A stretch of 64,000 nt of DNA, from positions 62,001 through 126,000 of the forward strand of contig NZ_JTAM01000022.1 of the NCBI RefSeq assembly GCF_000812565.1, written 5' to 3'. Position 1 is the stretch's first letter, and every line of letters begins with the position of its first letter. The notes under the pieces were generated by a model, which worked only from the letters and a program-made list of their open reading frames with translations, had not been told where the DNA came from and did no database searches. Below are positions 54,469 through 63,078 of the stretch, piece after piece. The position numbers were made by a program, and so were the translations under genes. The stretch is from Flammeovirga sp. OC4. GTDB lineage: Bacteria > Bacteroidota > Bacteroidia > Cytophagales > Flammeovirgaceae.

Positions 54469-56244
54469 ATGAGAAAGCAAATTTTACTTTATCTCCATTT
54501 TATTTTTATATGCAATGTTGCTTCTGGAGAAAGTGTTTTTAAAATTAATGAAACACCTTCTACTCAATTTCATTCTTTTTTTAAAGTCAACTCCTCTGAC
54601 CTTTCCTTTGAAGAGGTCCGAAATTCACTTACAGCATGGAAAGAGTTTGGGTATGCCGACTTTAGTCATTCTCCTTTTGCGGGTAAAAAATGGTATAGAG
54701 TAAAAATAAGTTCTACAGTAAGTCAAGAACAAATCCTTGCTTTCAACTATAAATTAATTCCTTACGGCAAAGTCTATATACTATCTTCAGCCAATACAAG
54801 AATTAATGTTTTAGATCTAAATTCTATTTCTTCAATTGACATATATGATAATGCTTTCTATTTACATTTTGATAAAAATGAAAGTAAAGAAATATACATT
54901 GAACTTTTTGGTAAAGGTGGACCGCTTCCAACAAACATAAAGCTCTATGATGTAGATGAATATCATGAAATAAAAAGTCAGCAATCTGCTGTTCTGACCG
55001 TGTTAAGAACAGTAACAGTATTATTTATCATCATAATACTTTTGAGTTGGACACTCTCCAAAAATATACTTTACTTCGGTTTTATATTACAGATTATAGG
55101 TATAATAGGCTTTGTAGAAACAGGAATAGGTTTGTTTTATGGTTATTTTTCTTTCAATGATTATGATATTAGTTATATCATTCGAATTATTAGTAATCAC
55201 CTTCTCATCAACGGTTACTATTTATTTTTAAAAAATTATTTATACCCCAATGATGCTTCCAAAGAGTTAAAAATAATTTTTTATTTCAATATCATAATGA
55301 TTGTTCTTGAAGTGCTTTTCTTGATTCTTCCTCATGAAATCTTAATACAACAAATCACATATACTACTATCATTATAGGTTCATGGATTTTAATCTCTCT
55401 TTTCTTTGCTCATCTATGTTTTCCTGGCATTAAAGATAAAGTGGTTTATGCAAAAGAATTATTCTATTTCTTCCTTTTTACAGCTATTAATTGTTTCATT
55501 TTCGTATGTCTTCCACACTTAGGACTACTTGAAAGAAACATTAACGCTACTTTAATCTGTTATTTTGTCACCTTATTTCTGTTCTTTTTTATGTTCTTCA
55601 TCCTTTACAGGAAATGGGAAAATGTCATTAAAGAGAATAAAAGATTAGCCAAACTAGAGCAAGAACATCAACAGAAATACATTCAATCCATTGTGATAAG
55701 TCAGGAGGATGAAAGGAATAAAATCGGTAGAGAAATTCATGATAGTATTGGAGGTGATCTTTCATTCATCAAAATGAAACTGAAAGAAAGTAACCTAAAC
55801 ATAAAACCACTTCTTGAAAATACAATCAATAACGTCCGGAATATCTCACACACGTTAGTAAGCCCTTCATTTAAAGTCGATGATTGGATTGATGAAATAA
55901 GGGAATTAGCAACAAAGTTTAATGCTCATTCAAAGTCCTTCCAATTTCATTACAATACTTCCTCAATCCCTCTTCCAATAGAAGAGTTGGAACACCTTTA
56001 CAGGGTCATTCAAGAGTTATTTCTTTTTTCTTCACTTCAACAAAAAACGACTCAAGTAAGATTAGAAATTGAAGTAGACCATCAAAATATCAATGTGCTA
56101 TTTTATGATAACGGCACTCATTTTTCTGAAGATTTATTACAAAACGAGTATAGGCTACAGAACGTTTTCTACAGAGTAAAATTACTCAAAGGCCGATTAG
56201 AGATAGCTCCAAATAACAATAAGATTTTAATTATAAACTTATAA
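54469..56244 (+). CDS. 7TM sensor kinase B: phospho-accepting His present, ATP-binding motifs lost
   Basis: The 591-residue paralogue of kinase A has the same order of domains: signal peptide (cleavage near VASG), DISM sensory domain, seven membrane helices (about 175-380), coiled coil and kinase core. The H box ERNKIGREIHDSIGGDL has the phospho-acceptor His424. The ATP-binding half is degenerate at every conserved point: the N box reads ELFLFSSLQQKT (the essential Asn is Phe520 and Lys-His are Leu-Gln), G1 reads YDNGTHFS (second Gly is His551), and the G2 glycines are missing (NEYRLQN, 559-565). Alone it should not bind ATP. The frame is intact and the rest is well conserved, so it is not a pseudogene. 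Confidence 0.88.
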   Translation: MRKQILLYLHFIFICNVASGESVFKINETPSTQFHSFFKVNSSDLSFEEVRNSLTAWKEFGYADFSHSPFAGKKWYRVKISSTVSQEQILAFNYKLIPYGKVYILSSANTRINVLDLNSISSIDIYDNAFYLHFDKNESKEIYIELFGKGGPLPTNIKLYDVDEYHEIKSQQSAVLTVLRTVTVLFIIIILLSWTLSKNILYFGFILQIIGIIGFVETGIGLFYGYFSFNDYDISYIIRIISNHLLINGYYLFLKNYLYPNDASKELKIIFYFNIIMIVLEVLFLILPHEILIQQITYTTIIIGSWILISLFFAHLCFPGIKDKVVYAKELFYFFLFTAINCFIFVCLPHLGLLERNINATLICYFVTLFLFFFMFFILYRKWENVIKENKRLAKLEQEHQQKYIQSIVISQEDERNKIGREIHDSIGGDLSFIKMKLKESNLNIKPLLENTINNVRNISHTLVSPSFKVDDWIDEIRELATKFNAHSKSFQFHYNTSSIPLPIEELEHLYRVIQELFLFSSLQQKTTQVRLEIEVDHQNINVLFYDNGTHFSEDLLQNEYRLQNVFYRVKLLKGRLEIAPNNNKILIINL

Positions 56245-56246
56245 AA

Positions 56247-56867
56247 ATGATAAACAAAATTTCAATTGTAGACGATCATTACCTCTTTCTTAAAGGGTTA
56301 TTAGAAATGATAAAATCATATTTTCCTTCCTCCACCATAATCAATGTTTATAGTTCACCTAAACAATATTTAGCGGAAAGTAAATATGATGAGCAATTAC
56401 TGATCTCCGATATTCAAATGCCTGAAATGAATGGCATAGAAATGATTGAATTGATTAAAGCTAAAAATCCTGATTTAAAAACCTTAGTCATTTCTATGCA
56501 CAATAAATACTCTACAACAAAAAAGTGTAAATCGATTGGGGTTCTTGGATATATTTTAAAAGATGACACAGATAAAGACCTTCTATTAGCTTTAAGAACT
56601 GTAAGCAAGGGAAATAAATATTATTCTTCAAGAGTGGAAGAACATTTTCAAAATGTACAAAAATCAGAACAAATACTCTCTTTAAGAGAAGAACAAGTAT
56701 TAGATCTGATATGTGATGGGTTGACGACTAATCAAATTGCAAAACAGATGTTTGTAGGATCAGAAACTGTAAAAACTCATAAGCGAAATATTAAAATAAA
56801 ACTAGGAATTAGCAAAACGATAGACCTCATCAAATATAAATTAGAAAGAGAAAATTTAATGCAATAG
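56247..56867 (+). CDS. NarL/LuxR-type response regulator
   Basis: The 206-residue regulator has a receiver domain with the acidic pair Asp9-Asp10 (VDDH), the phosphorylation site Asp55 in LLISDIQMPEMNG, the switch Ser83 and Lys105 in GYILKDD. The LuxR-type HTH occupies about 143-200 (LSLREEQVLDLICDGLTTNQIAKQMF, SETVKTHKRNI). It starts 2 bases after kinase B, so one operon encodes both half-kinases and their regulator. It is the expected final acceptor of the phosphate. Direct targets are unknown; candidate sites are discussed at 52411 and 62325. Confidence 0.92.
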   Translation: MINKISIVDDHYLFLKGLLEMIKSYFPSSTIINVYSSPKQYLAESKYDEQLLISDIQMPEMNGIEMIELIKAKNPDLKTLVISMHNKYSTTKKCKSIGVLGYILKDDTDKDLLLALRTVSKGNKYYSSRVEEHFQNVQKSEQILSLREEQVLDLICDGLTTNQIAKQMFVGSETVKTHKRNIKIKLGISKTIDLIKYKLERENLMQ

Positions 56868-56873
56868 CAGCCA

Positions 56874-57923
56874 ATGAATAATAAAGTGAAACATCATTTT
56901 CCTCGGCTAGTATGGCTAGATGTCAACAGGGGATTAACGGTATTTTTTATGTTGCTTATTAATCTAGGAGGCAATAATAATCAGTCATTTCTACAATTGA
57001 CACATACTAAACTTGGTTTTCATTTTGCTGACTGGGTCTATCCTAATTTTATATTTATAATGGGTATAGCATTAGGATATAATAAAAGTAATCTCAAATT
57101 AAAACGTATTATCCAAAGGGGAATTTCTCTATTTATTATTGGTATTATTATCGAAAACTTCCCATTCTATTTTCCACTTGGAGGACTTCGACTAATGGGA
57201 ATTTTACAGCGTATAGCAATTTTATATACTTTAGGTGGTTGTTTACTTCTTTTGAATTATAGGTATTTGATTATTTCCTGTTTAGCCTCCTTCATTCTCT
57301 TTATTTTAATATATAGTTTTAATTATTCTACCTTGAATCAAGCTCCTTTTCGTTTTCAAGAAGCTATTGATCAGCTGGTATTGAGGAATCATATTTATAG
57401 AGGTATGTTGTATGATCCACAAGGTATTTTATCGCTTTTTGGTAGTCTTATTAACGCTTTTATCGGAATATTAATTGGAGTACTATTGCACCGCTTTCAC
57501 CTGACGAAGTTCCCTGATTGGACTATTATTTTCTCAATTGTTTTTAGTAGTGCTGGATTCTTTTTAAGTTTTATCTTCCCATTATCACAAGATTTATGGC
57601 TTCCTTCCTTTTCCTTATTTACAATTGGGCTTTCATTATTTTTTGGTCAATTAATACAACGTATTACAATAATTCATTATCCAATTCTATTATTCTGGGG
57701 ACAAAATGCGTTACTACTTTACTTGATAAGCGAAGTAATCAGGCGTATTAGTTTTTATTACTTTATTGATAATACGCCTTTAAGATATACTTCAATTGAT
57801 TGGTTAAGTAAACACAGTTTCTTATCAATACATTTTGCTGCTTTAGTAAGTAGTTTAGTACTGCTTGCTTTGACAACTTTAGTCGTTAAAGTAGCTATTC
57901 GATACAATGTTAAGCTTCGATAA
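56874..57923 (+). CDS. DUF5009/HGSNAT-like membrane acyltransferase
   Basis: The 349-residue protein has about ten hydrophobic segments. The opening PRLVWLDVNRGLTVFFMLLINLGG and the following HFADWVYPNFIFIMGIALGYNKS fit the heparan-alpha-glucosaminide N-acetyltransferase-like family (NagX, DUF5009), as does GGLRLMGILQRIAILY. The family members are integral to the inner membrane and may transfer acetyl groups to sugars across it. It is the last gene of the kinase operon, starting 6 bases after the response regulator, and overlaps the convergent exosortase-associated gene by 14 bases. Confidence 0.82.
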   Translation: MNNKVKHHFPRLVWLDVNRGLTVFFMLLINLGGNNNQSFLQLTHTKLGFHFADWVYPNFIFIMGIALGYNKSNLKLKRIIQRGISLFIIGIIIENFPFYFPLGGLRLMGILQRIAILYTLGGCLLLLNYRYLIISCLASFILFILIYSFNYSTLNQAPFRFQEAIDQLVLRNHIYRGMLYDPQGILSLFGSLINAFIGILIGVLLHRFHLTKFPDWTIIFSIVFSSAGFFLSFIFPLSQDLWLPSFSLFTIGLSLFFGQLIQRITIIHYPILLFWGQNALLLYLISEVIRRISFYYFIDNTPLRYTSIDWLSKHSFLSIHFAALVSSLVLLALTTLVVKVAIRYNVKLR

Positions 57924-58410
57924 ACTCTACATCTAGTTTCGATTTAGACTCTAATGACAACATATACAGTAATGGGATAAATATAAATGGAGCTATAGGA
58001 TAAATTATAAACGTAAGCATGGAATATGAAAAGCGCTGAAAAGCAAAAATTCCAGTAAACTTACTTATGATGCTCAAAGTAAAACTCGTCATTATAAATA
58101 AAATTGTAAATATCGTCATTCGGTAAAAGACTTTTCTATCATTGCTAAAAAAGAGAGAGATGATAAAAATGTTTATACAAATCATTGAGACAAAGAAAAG
58201 CTTCGTTGCCAGCCAATGAACAGATACAGACAAATAACCTAAGCCTGTAAACAAGCTCAACAACCACCTTATACCACCGAATTTGAGTAAGTCCGTGGCC
58301 AATTGATCAAAAAAGAGGGAAGAGTCTTTTCTTACATCAAAAACAAGAATACTGATTACTAACCAAGTAAAAAGTGCAATACCTCTTGAGAATACTAACT
58401 TCTTATTCAT
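57910..58410 (-). CDS. Exosortase-associated membrane protein
   Basis: The 166-residue protein has four to five hydrophobic segments. Its position directly behind the exosortase gene (8-base overlap) and its size fit the exosortase F system-associated proteins of Bacteroidota; there is no catalytic motif. Its role is probably to assist the exosortase in the inner membrane. The last codons overlap the end of the convergent acyltransferase gene. Confidence 0.65.
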   Translation of the reverse strand: MNKKLVFSRGIALFTWLVISILVFDVRKDSSLFFDQLATDLLKFGGIRWLLSLFTGLGYLSVSVHWLATKLFFVSMICINIFIISLFFSNDRKVFYRMTIFTILFIMTSFTLSIISKFTGIFAFQRFSYSMLTFIIYPIAPFIFIPLLYMLSLESKSKLDVEFIEA

Positions 58411-58939
58411 TTTTAGATTTTAAACCTGAATATTTTTCAACCCATATCATCCAAAGACAGAAAATAATTCCATATACAGCATAGGCATAGGTGTATTTAT
58501 GATTAAAATCAAAAGTCTCAGGAGATTGAATAAAATTATACGCCAATAACATTACCCTAATCACATTCGATAAATAAATCAATGCAAAACCAAACAACCC
58601 ATAAATTATTTTAGTTCTCAATGCTCCAGGTGCAGACAAGATGAAGCCAATAAATAACATTTCGATCCCTAAACCATTACAGCCCTTTCCTATAAACACA
58701 GCCTGCATCCCATTTAAGGTCACTGTATCTTTATTGACAACACTTGATTCAAAAAATAGGTTAAGTAAGAAAGAGCTTAATTGAGCCACTGCTTCTATTA
58801 ACTTTTGATCTAAAGTTCCATCCGGCTCTATCCAAAACCTATAAGTCACTTGCCAGATACAAAAAAGTATAATGGCCTTAATCAGAAATTTCTGTAATAG
58901 AGAGAATTGCTCGAATGTAGTTTTAATAGTTGCTATCAT
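58403..58939 (-). CDS. Exosortase family protein (XrtF-like)
   Basis: The 178-residue membrane protein has the three catalytic residues of exosortases, Cys87 in GKGCNGLGIE, Arg128 in SNVIRVMLL and His147 in FNHKYTY, within about six membrane helices. The length and the surrounding residues agree with the short Bacteroidota XrtF group. Exosortases cleave a C-terminal signal made of a short motif, a membrane helix and basic residues from exported proteins. A matching small protein is encoded just upstream (58990-59175). Confidence 0.85.
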   Translation of the reverse strand: MIATIKTTFEQFSLLQKFLIKAIILFCIWQVTYRFWIEPDGTLDQKLIEAVAQLSSFLLNLFFESSVVNKDTVTLNGMQAVFIGKGCNGLGIEMLFIGFILSAPGALRTKIIYGLFGFALIYLSNVIRVMLLAYNFIQSPETFDFNHKYTYAYAVYGIIFCLWMIWVEKYSGLKSKNE

Positions 58940-58952
58940 AATTAAAAAGTTA

Positions 58953-58980
58953 AACCTGCTACAAAAAATTGTAGCAGGTT
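58953..58980 (-). terminator. Intrinsic terminator between the sorting-signal protein and exosortase genes
   Basis: AACCTGCTACAA (58953-58964) pairs perfectly with TTGTAGCAGGTT (58969-58980). On the minus strand a U-rich tail follows. It should limit read-through into the exosortase gene. Confidence 0.75.
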
Positions 58981-58989
58981 GGTAGGTAG

Positions 58990-59175
58990 TTACTTTTTCT
59001 TTCTCTTACTTTTAAACTTGTAGATACCATATATAGCACCCGAAGCTAAGAGAATATAACCACCATCATCTATGGGTACTCCCGCAGGAGTAGGAGGAAG
59101 CATTGGTCCTGCCCATAATGATAAAGCAATAAAATTGAATATTAGGGTAAGGAATAATACCTTTATTTTTTTCAT
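58990..59175 (-). CDS. Tiny exosortase substrate with PID-CTERM-like sorting signal
   Basis: The 61-residue protein consists of a signal peptide (MKKIKVLFLTLIFNFIALS, cleavage near LWAG), a proline-rich linker (PMLPPTPAG), the motif VPIDDGGY, a hydrophobic helix (YILLASGAIYGIYKF) and a basic tail (KSKRKKK). This order of motif, helix and positive charges is a sorting signal, like the VPIDGG (PID-CTERM) type. After removal of both ends little more than ten residues would be left. It follows the large T9SS gene by 2 bases, which implies translational coupling, and precedes the exosortase gene. Confidence 0.75.
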   Translation of the reverse strand: MKKIKVLFLTLIFNFIALSLWAGPMLPPTPAGVPIDDGGYILLASGAIYGIYKFKSKRKKK

Positions 59176-59177
59176 AA

Positions 59178-62177
59178 CTATTTATTAATTAAAACTTTGT
59201 AAGAATAATATTTCTGAGAAGTCAGAAGTTGTATAATTACAGGCGTGTTTGTTGGAATCGAATAATTAAATTCTGCTTTTCCACCTGTCGCTTTGCTCTG
59301 ACTCTGATAGAGTTTAGTTCCTAGCGTTGTTGTCACTATTATTTCTATATCACCGTTTGAAATCTGATCTATTAGAATTTTAGAATTTACAATCGAAATT
59401 GTAGTTTCTACCTCATCCTCTAGATCTATTGATGAAATAATGTCATCTGAATTTCCTGGATCTGTTTGTATAATTTTTGAAATATGAATTTCATAACGAT
59501 CTTCCTCTGTACCTTCACCTGTTAAGACCACCTCATCGTTCAAATTAAATTTATTTTCATTGGTCTTATCAAACAAATAGATTTCATAATCCTCTAATAA
59601 CTGCTTTTCTTGAAGCTCTAAGTTGACCGTTTTGGTTTTGTCAAACGCAAGAGTAATTGGTAACATATATTGATCAACTTTTTCTAATGCCAAAGTATGA
59701 TAATCTGTCTCATCACGATTGAACTTTAAGGATAACGCTTGTGAACCGTTTAGTTTAAAAGCATCAAATGTGTAATCATCCTCATCTGTAAAATCAGCCC
59801 CTGTTAAGAAAACTACTTTATCTGAATATAAATCTGATATTGCTTCAAAAGTAAATTTCTCAAAAGGTGTATTTTGATTCTTTCTGTAAACACTACCACT
59901 CTTTTCTGTTTGCTTTTGATCATGTTCGAATGTAATATTTCCATCAGCAGCTACATGAACAAAGAAACCTTGGAAAGAAGGAATATCTAATTTATTACTA
60001 GAATTGACTACTGTATAGGCTCCCGTACCATCTGAATTCCCTTCATAGAAATATAAAGTACCATTGGTGATATTACCGTTATCAGCAATAAATAAATCAT
60101 AATCCAATGGTGCTAAGAACACATTACCAATTAAATTATAGCCTTTAAAAGTAGCATTCGCACTTTGAGACGTTACAGGAACATTCACAGCATCTGCATA
60201 AGGAGTACCTGTAATTGTAAACGTACCTGCACCTGTAGCAATAATCCCCTGTCCTACACTAACGGACCCTGAGAAAGCTTGCCATGTAGAACTTGGCTCA
60301 TCATAATAATAACGGTCTCTGTCAACCACTTGTGAAGCTTGTGCCCCTTCTTGAACGGGTACAGACCAATAATTATAGATTTTATTACTTGTTTCACCTG
60401 TTCTTTTCACATTCACATTACCACTGATTTGTCCAGTACTTGAATGATATAACGTGGCACCATCTTCCAATGTCAAATTATTGTTTGTAGTCAACTGATT
60501 ACCAGATGTGATAGATACAATACCTTGTACCGTTATTGCATTTACTACCTCTACATTCGCATCAATTTCTAATGTTCCTTCACCTGTTATTCCATCACCA
60601 CTATTCGTAATATCGCCTTGTAAAGTTAAGGTTCTGCCTGTTGGGATATTTATCTCATGACCTGATGCAATACCAATATCCCCAAAAGTAATATCTGAAG
60701 ACAATGTAAAATCAAAATCAATAAGTAAGGAACCTGAACCTCCTATACCATTACCAATACTTGACAAACCTCCTGATAGAGTTAAGGCCTTACCTGATGA
60801 TATACTCAATGAATTTCCTGATGTGATTGACAATGTTGGATTAATGGATAAGTTTTCTGTAACATTTACAAAACCATCAATTACTAATATACCGGAACCT
60901 GTTATTCCATCACCATTGTTCGTAATATCACCTTGTACAGTAATTGTTCTTCCTGAAGCTATGTTCAATGAATTACCTGAAGTAATTGTTAAAGCTGCAC
61001 ATGTAAAATCTGAAGTAGGAGTGAAATCACTATCTATGACAATTGTTTTAAAAGCGCTAGGTTCACCATTAGTCCAACTTGATCCATCCCAGGTAGTTTC
61101 TGTTGAAAAAATGATAGGCATTCCTTGTACCTCTCCTCCTATTTGTGATTCTGAAATATGTTCCTCAACACTGTAGTTCGTTCCATCAGTATCAATGGTA
61201 AATATTACTCCTTCCCCATTATTTCCTCCTCCTGATGTTATACCCCAAAGTTTACCATCATATTCCGTTAAGCCACTCGCTGGGTTAACTCCTGTACCTG
61301 ATACAAAATCATGTAGTTTTGCTAAATTTGAACCATCAACATCCATTGAAAAGATAGTCCCATCAGAGGATGTCGTTACTCCAAAAACTTTACTATTACT
61401 CGCAATCAATGAGAAACCTGGCGAAGACTCCAAATTAGTCTCACTATCAGCATCTGCTAACTCAGAATAGTTTGTACCATCTGTATCTATTGAAAAAAGA
61501 GAACCATTAGATGATGATGCACTCAATGTTCCATAAATCTTACTGTTTATATATTTTAATCCTCCTCCAGAGGAAGCAGAATCATCAAAACCTGTTAAAT
61601 CTATTTCGTTGTAATTATTACCATCAGCATCAATAGAAAAAATCTCTTCTTCACCAGATAAAACACCCCATATTTGGTCATTTTCAAATGAAAGGCTCCC
61701 CCCTACAACTTTAGAAAACTCTTCTAAAACAGAATATCCCGTACCATCTTCATTCATGGAAAATAATACACCTTTATCTGATGTTCCTCCCTCACTTGTC
61801 AACCCTACTATTTTATTATTGATTGCAAATACGCGATCAATAGGTTTTCCACCGTTGGTACCATCAAAATGGTGAAGTATCGTAAAGCCAGTACCATCGA
61901 TAGCAAGGCTAAAGATTATACCTTCGTCATTAGTTCCACCAATTTTTGCTACTCCCCATAATTTATCATTATGGTAAATTAAAGTCTTTCCAAATTGTCC
62001 TCCTTTAGTTGTCCTTGTACCAAGAGTAGATGAGTGTATGGTAGTAGTTCCATCATCAGAAATCGCATAGATAGAATAACTCGTTGTTCCCACTAAAACA
62101 TCTTGAGAAAATAGCGTAAAAGGGAGCAACAAAAATGATAAGAGCAGTAATCTTGAAATAGGTATTTTTAATTTCAT
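59178..62177 (-). CDS. Secreted GloVer-repeat protein with T9SS sorting domain
   Basis: The 999-residue protein starts at 62177, where MKLKIPISRLLLLSFLLLPF is a signal peptide ending in LFSQ; the longer frame adds only polar residues. Residues about 25-380 are propeller repeats of the GloVer type, each with a GG, an E/KG[VI][IL]FS[LM] strand and a DGT word. A second repeat set (about 400-560) has LxITSGNSLxIxSGRT and the QGDIxNxGDGIxG word, like a beta-helix. The last 80 residues resemble a T9SS sorting domain (IVTTTLGTKLYQSQS, YSYKVLINK). The function is unknown; such proteins are adhesins or surface structures. It opens the exosortase operon. Confidence 0.82.
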   Translation of the reverse strand: MKLKIPISRLLLLSFLLLPFTLFSQDVLVGTTSYSIYAISDDGTTTIHSSTLGTRTTKGGQFGKTLIYHNDKLWGVAKIGGTNDEGIIFSLAIDGTGFTILHHFDGTNGGKPIDRVFAINNKIVGLTSEGGTSDKGVLFSMNEDGTGYSVLEEFSKVVGGSLSFENDQIWGVLSGEEEIFSIDADGNNYNEIDLTGFDDSASSGGGLKYINSKIYGTLSASSSNGSLFSIDTDGTNYSELADADSETNLESSPGFSLIASNSKVFGVTTSSDGTIFSMDVDGSNLAKLHDFVSGTGVNPASGLTEYDGKLWGITSGGGNNGEGVIFTIDTDGTNYSVEEHISESQIGGEVQGMPIIFSTETTWDGSSWTNGEPSAFKTIVIDSDFTPTSDFTCAALTITSGNSLNIASGRTITVQGDITNNGDGITGSGILVIDGFVNVTENLSINPTLSITSGNSLSISSGKALTLSGGLSSIGNGIGGSGSLLIDFDFTLSSDITFGDIGIASGHEINIPTGRTLTLQGDITNSGDGITGEGTLEIDANVEVVNAITVQGIVSITSGNQLTTNNNLTLEDGATLYHSSTGQISGNVNVKRTGETSNKIYNYWSVPVQEGAQASQVVDRDRYYYDEPSSTWQAFSGSVSVGQGIIATGAGTFTITGTPYADAVNVPVTSQSANATFKGYNLIGNVFLAPLDYDLFIADNGNITNGTLYFYEGNSDGTGAYTVVNSSNKLDIPSFQGFFVHVAADGNITFEHDQKQTEKSGSVYRKNQNTPFEKFTFEAISDLYSDKVVFLTGADFTDEDDYTFDAFKLNGSQALSLKFNRDETDYHTLALEKVDQYMLPITLAFDKTKTVNLELQEKQLLEDYEIYLFDKTNENKFNLNDEVVLTGEGTEEDRYEIHISKIIQTDPGNSDDIISSIDLEDEVETTISIVNSKILIDQISNGDIEIIVTTTLGTKLYQSQSKATGGKAEFNYSIPTNTPVIIQLLTSQKYYSYKVLINK

Positions 62178-62280
62178 CTTTAGTAAAGAATTAAAAGTTT
62201 GTAATGAAACAAAGAAGCGTGTCACCAGTAAAAAAAATAGTCAGCCTCATTATCTTCTACTATCGAAAATAGAGTACAAT

Positions 62281-62347
62281 ATCTCTTGCATGAGATTTTA
62301 ATGGAAGATAATTGCGATTATCGACAAAAAATCCCCCATTTGGGGGA
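62281..62347. promoter_or_regulatory. Cluster of three hairpins in the divergent promoter region
   Basis: ATCTC/GAGAT (62281-62296), GATAAT/ATTATC (62307-62322) and TCCCCCA/TGGGGGA (62332-62347) lie in a row between the GloVer gene and the Crp/Fnr gene. The last one is GC-rich in an AT-rich region and resembles 52411-52434 upstream of the kinase operon. Confidence 0.5.
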
Positions 62348-62407
62348 GATAAAGTGAACGTATTATAAGTCAGTTTCTTTACTTAAGTATTTTCAAAAAA
62401 GTATCCT

Positions 62408-62415
62408 TACATTTG
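62408..62415 (+). promoter_or_regulatory. Putative -7 element of the Crp/Fnr gene
   Basis: TACATTTG fits TAnnTTTG; the longest frame begins inside it, so the start is the next ATG at 62434. Confidence 0.5.
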
Positions 62416-62433
62416 ATAAAAAATGAAAAAGTA

Positions 62434-63006
62434 ATGTCAAATTTCACACAAATCTCTAAGTTTTTCGAAACGGAATACCCATTGAATAAGGAAGGATTGA
62501 AAGAACTTTTTAATTCCTTTAAAGTGGAGACTTACAAAAAAGGAGAGTTGATACTTCAGATTGGCAACTTTGAAAATCAATTACGATTTCTCAATAGTGG
62601 AAGTGTTCGTGAATATTACATTAGCCCAGAAAAAGAAACCAATACACTTTTCTATACCACTCCACAATTCATTACAGATTTCTCTGCTTTCAACAATGAT
62701 ACTTCCACCAAAAAGAATCAAGAGGCTTTAACTAAGATAGAACTACTAACTATAGAAAAATCCATTTTCAGAGCACTACTTCAAAAGTATGATTGTGGAA
62801 AAACATTTATTGATCTTACATTTCAGAAGATTTTTGAAAATAAAGAACAATTTGAATACAACCGTATCACAAAAACACCCGAAGAACTATATAAAGAACT
62901 CATGATTTATAAGCCTCACTGGTTACAATCTATTCCTCAATATCATATTGCCTCCTATTTGGGCGTAACTCCTGAAACATTAAGCAGGATTCGCAAGCGT
63001 ATCTAA
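62434..63006 (+). CDS. Crp/Fnr-family transcriptional regulator
   Basis: The 190-residue protein has the beta-roll domain (about 20-115; KGELILQIGNFENQLRFLNSGSVREYY) and the short C-terminal winged helix ending in HIASYLGVTPETLSRIRKRI, very similar to the HTH of the regulator at 43492-44055. The start at 62434 is chosen because the longer frame begins within the -7 element. No cluster-binding cysteines are visible. The Fnr-like box just after its stop codon belongs to the next gene, which it probably controls. Confidence 0.87.
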   Translation: MSNFTQISKFFETEYPLNKEGLKELFNSFKVETYKKGELILQIGNFENQLRFLNSGSVREYYISPEKETNTLFYTTPQFITDFSAFNNDTSTKKNQEALTKIELLTIEKSIFRALLQKYDCGKTFIDLTFQKIFENKEQFEYNRITKTPEELYKELMIYKPHWLQSIPQYHIASYLGVTPETLSRIRKRI

Positions 63007-63010
63007 TTTC

Positions 63011-63054
63011 TTGATTTGAATCAATGGAATTGGCTTCCTTGAAATCGACATTTG
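63011..63054 (+). promoter_or_regulatory. Promoter of the metallo-hydrolase gene with perfect Fnr-like box
   Basis: TTGAT-TTGA-ATCAA (63011-63024) is a perfect inverted repeat equal to the classical Fnr consensus. GACATTTG (63047-63054) matches the -7 consensus except for its first base. The box centre lies 29.5 bases from it, the same as at 43445-43491. Confidence 0.6.
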
Positions 63055-63075
63055 TATTGTACAAAAAACAATACA
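63053..63075 (+). promoter_or_regulatory. Hairpin just before the metallo-hydrolase start codon
   Basis: TGTATTGT (63053-63060) and ACAATACA (63068-63075) form an 8-bp perfect stem ending 3 bases before the ATG. It could hinder ribosome binding or be an operator. Confidence 0.45.
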
Positions 63076-63078
63076 GAT

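Noticed and set aside
54469-56244. Kinase B as a plain pseudogene
   Set aside because: The frame is intact, the H box and membrane domain are well conserved, and the losses complement kinase A exactly.
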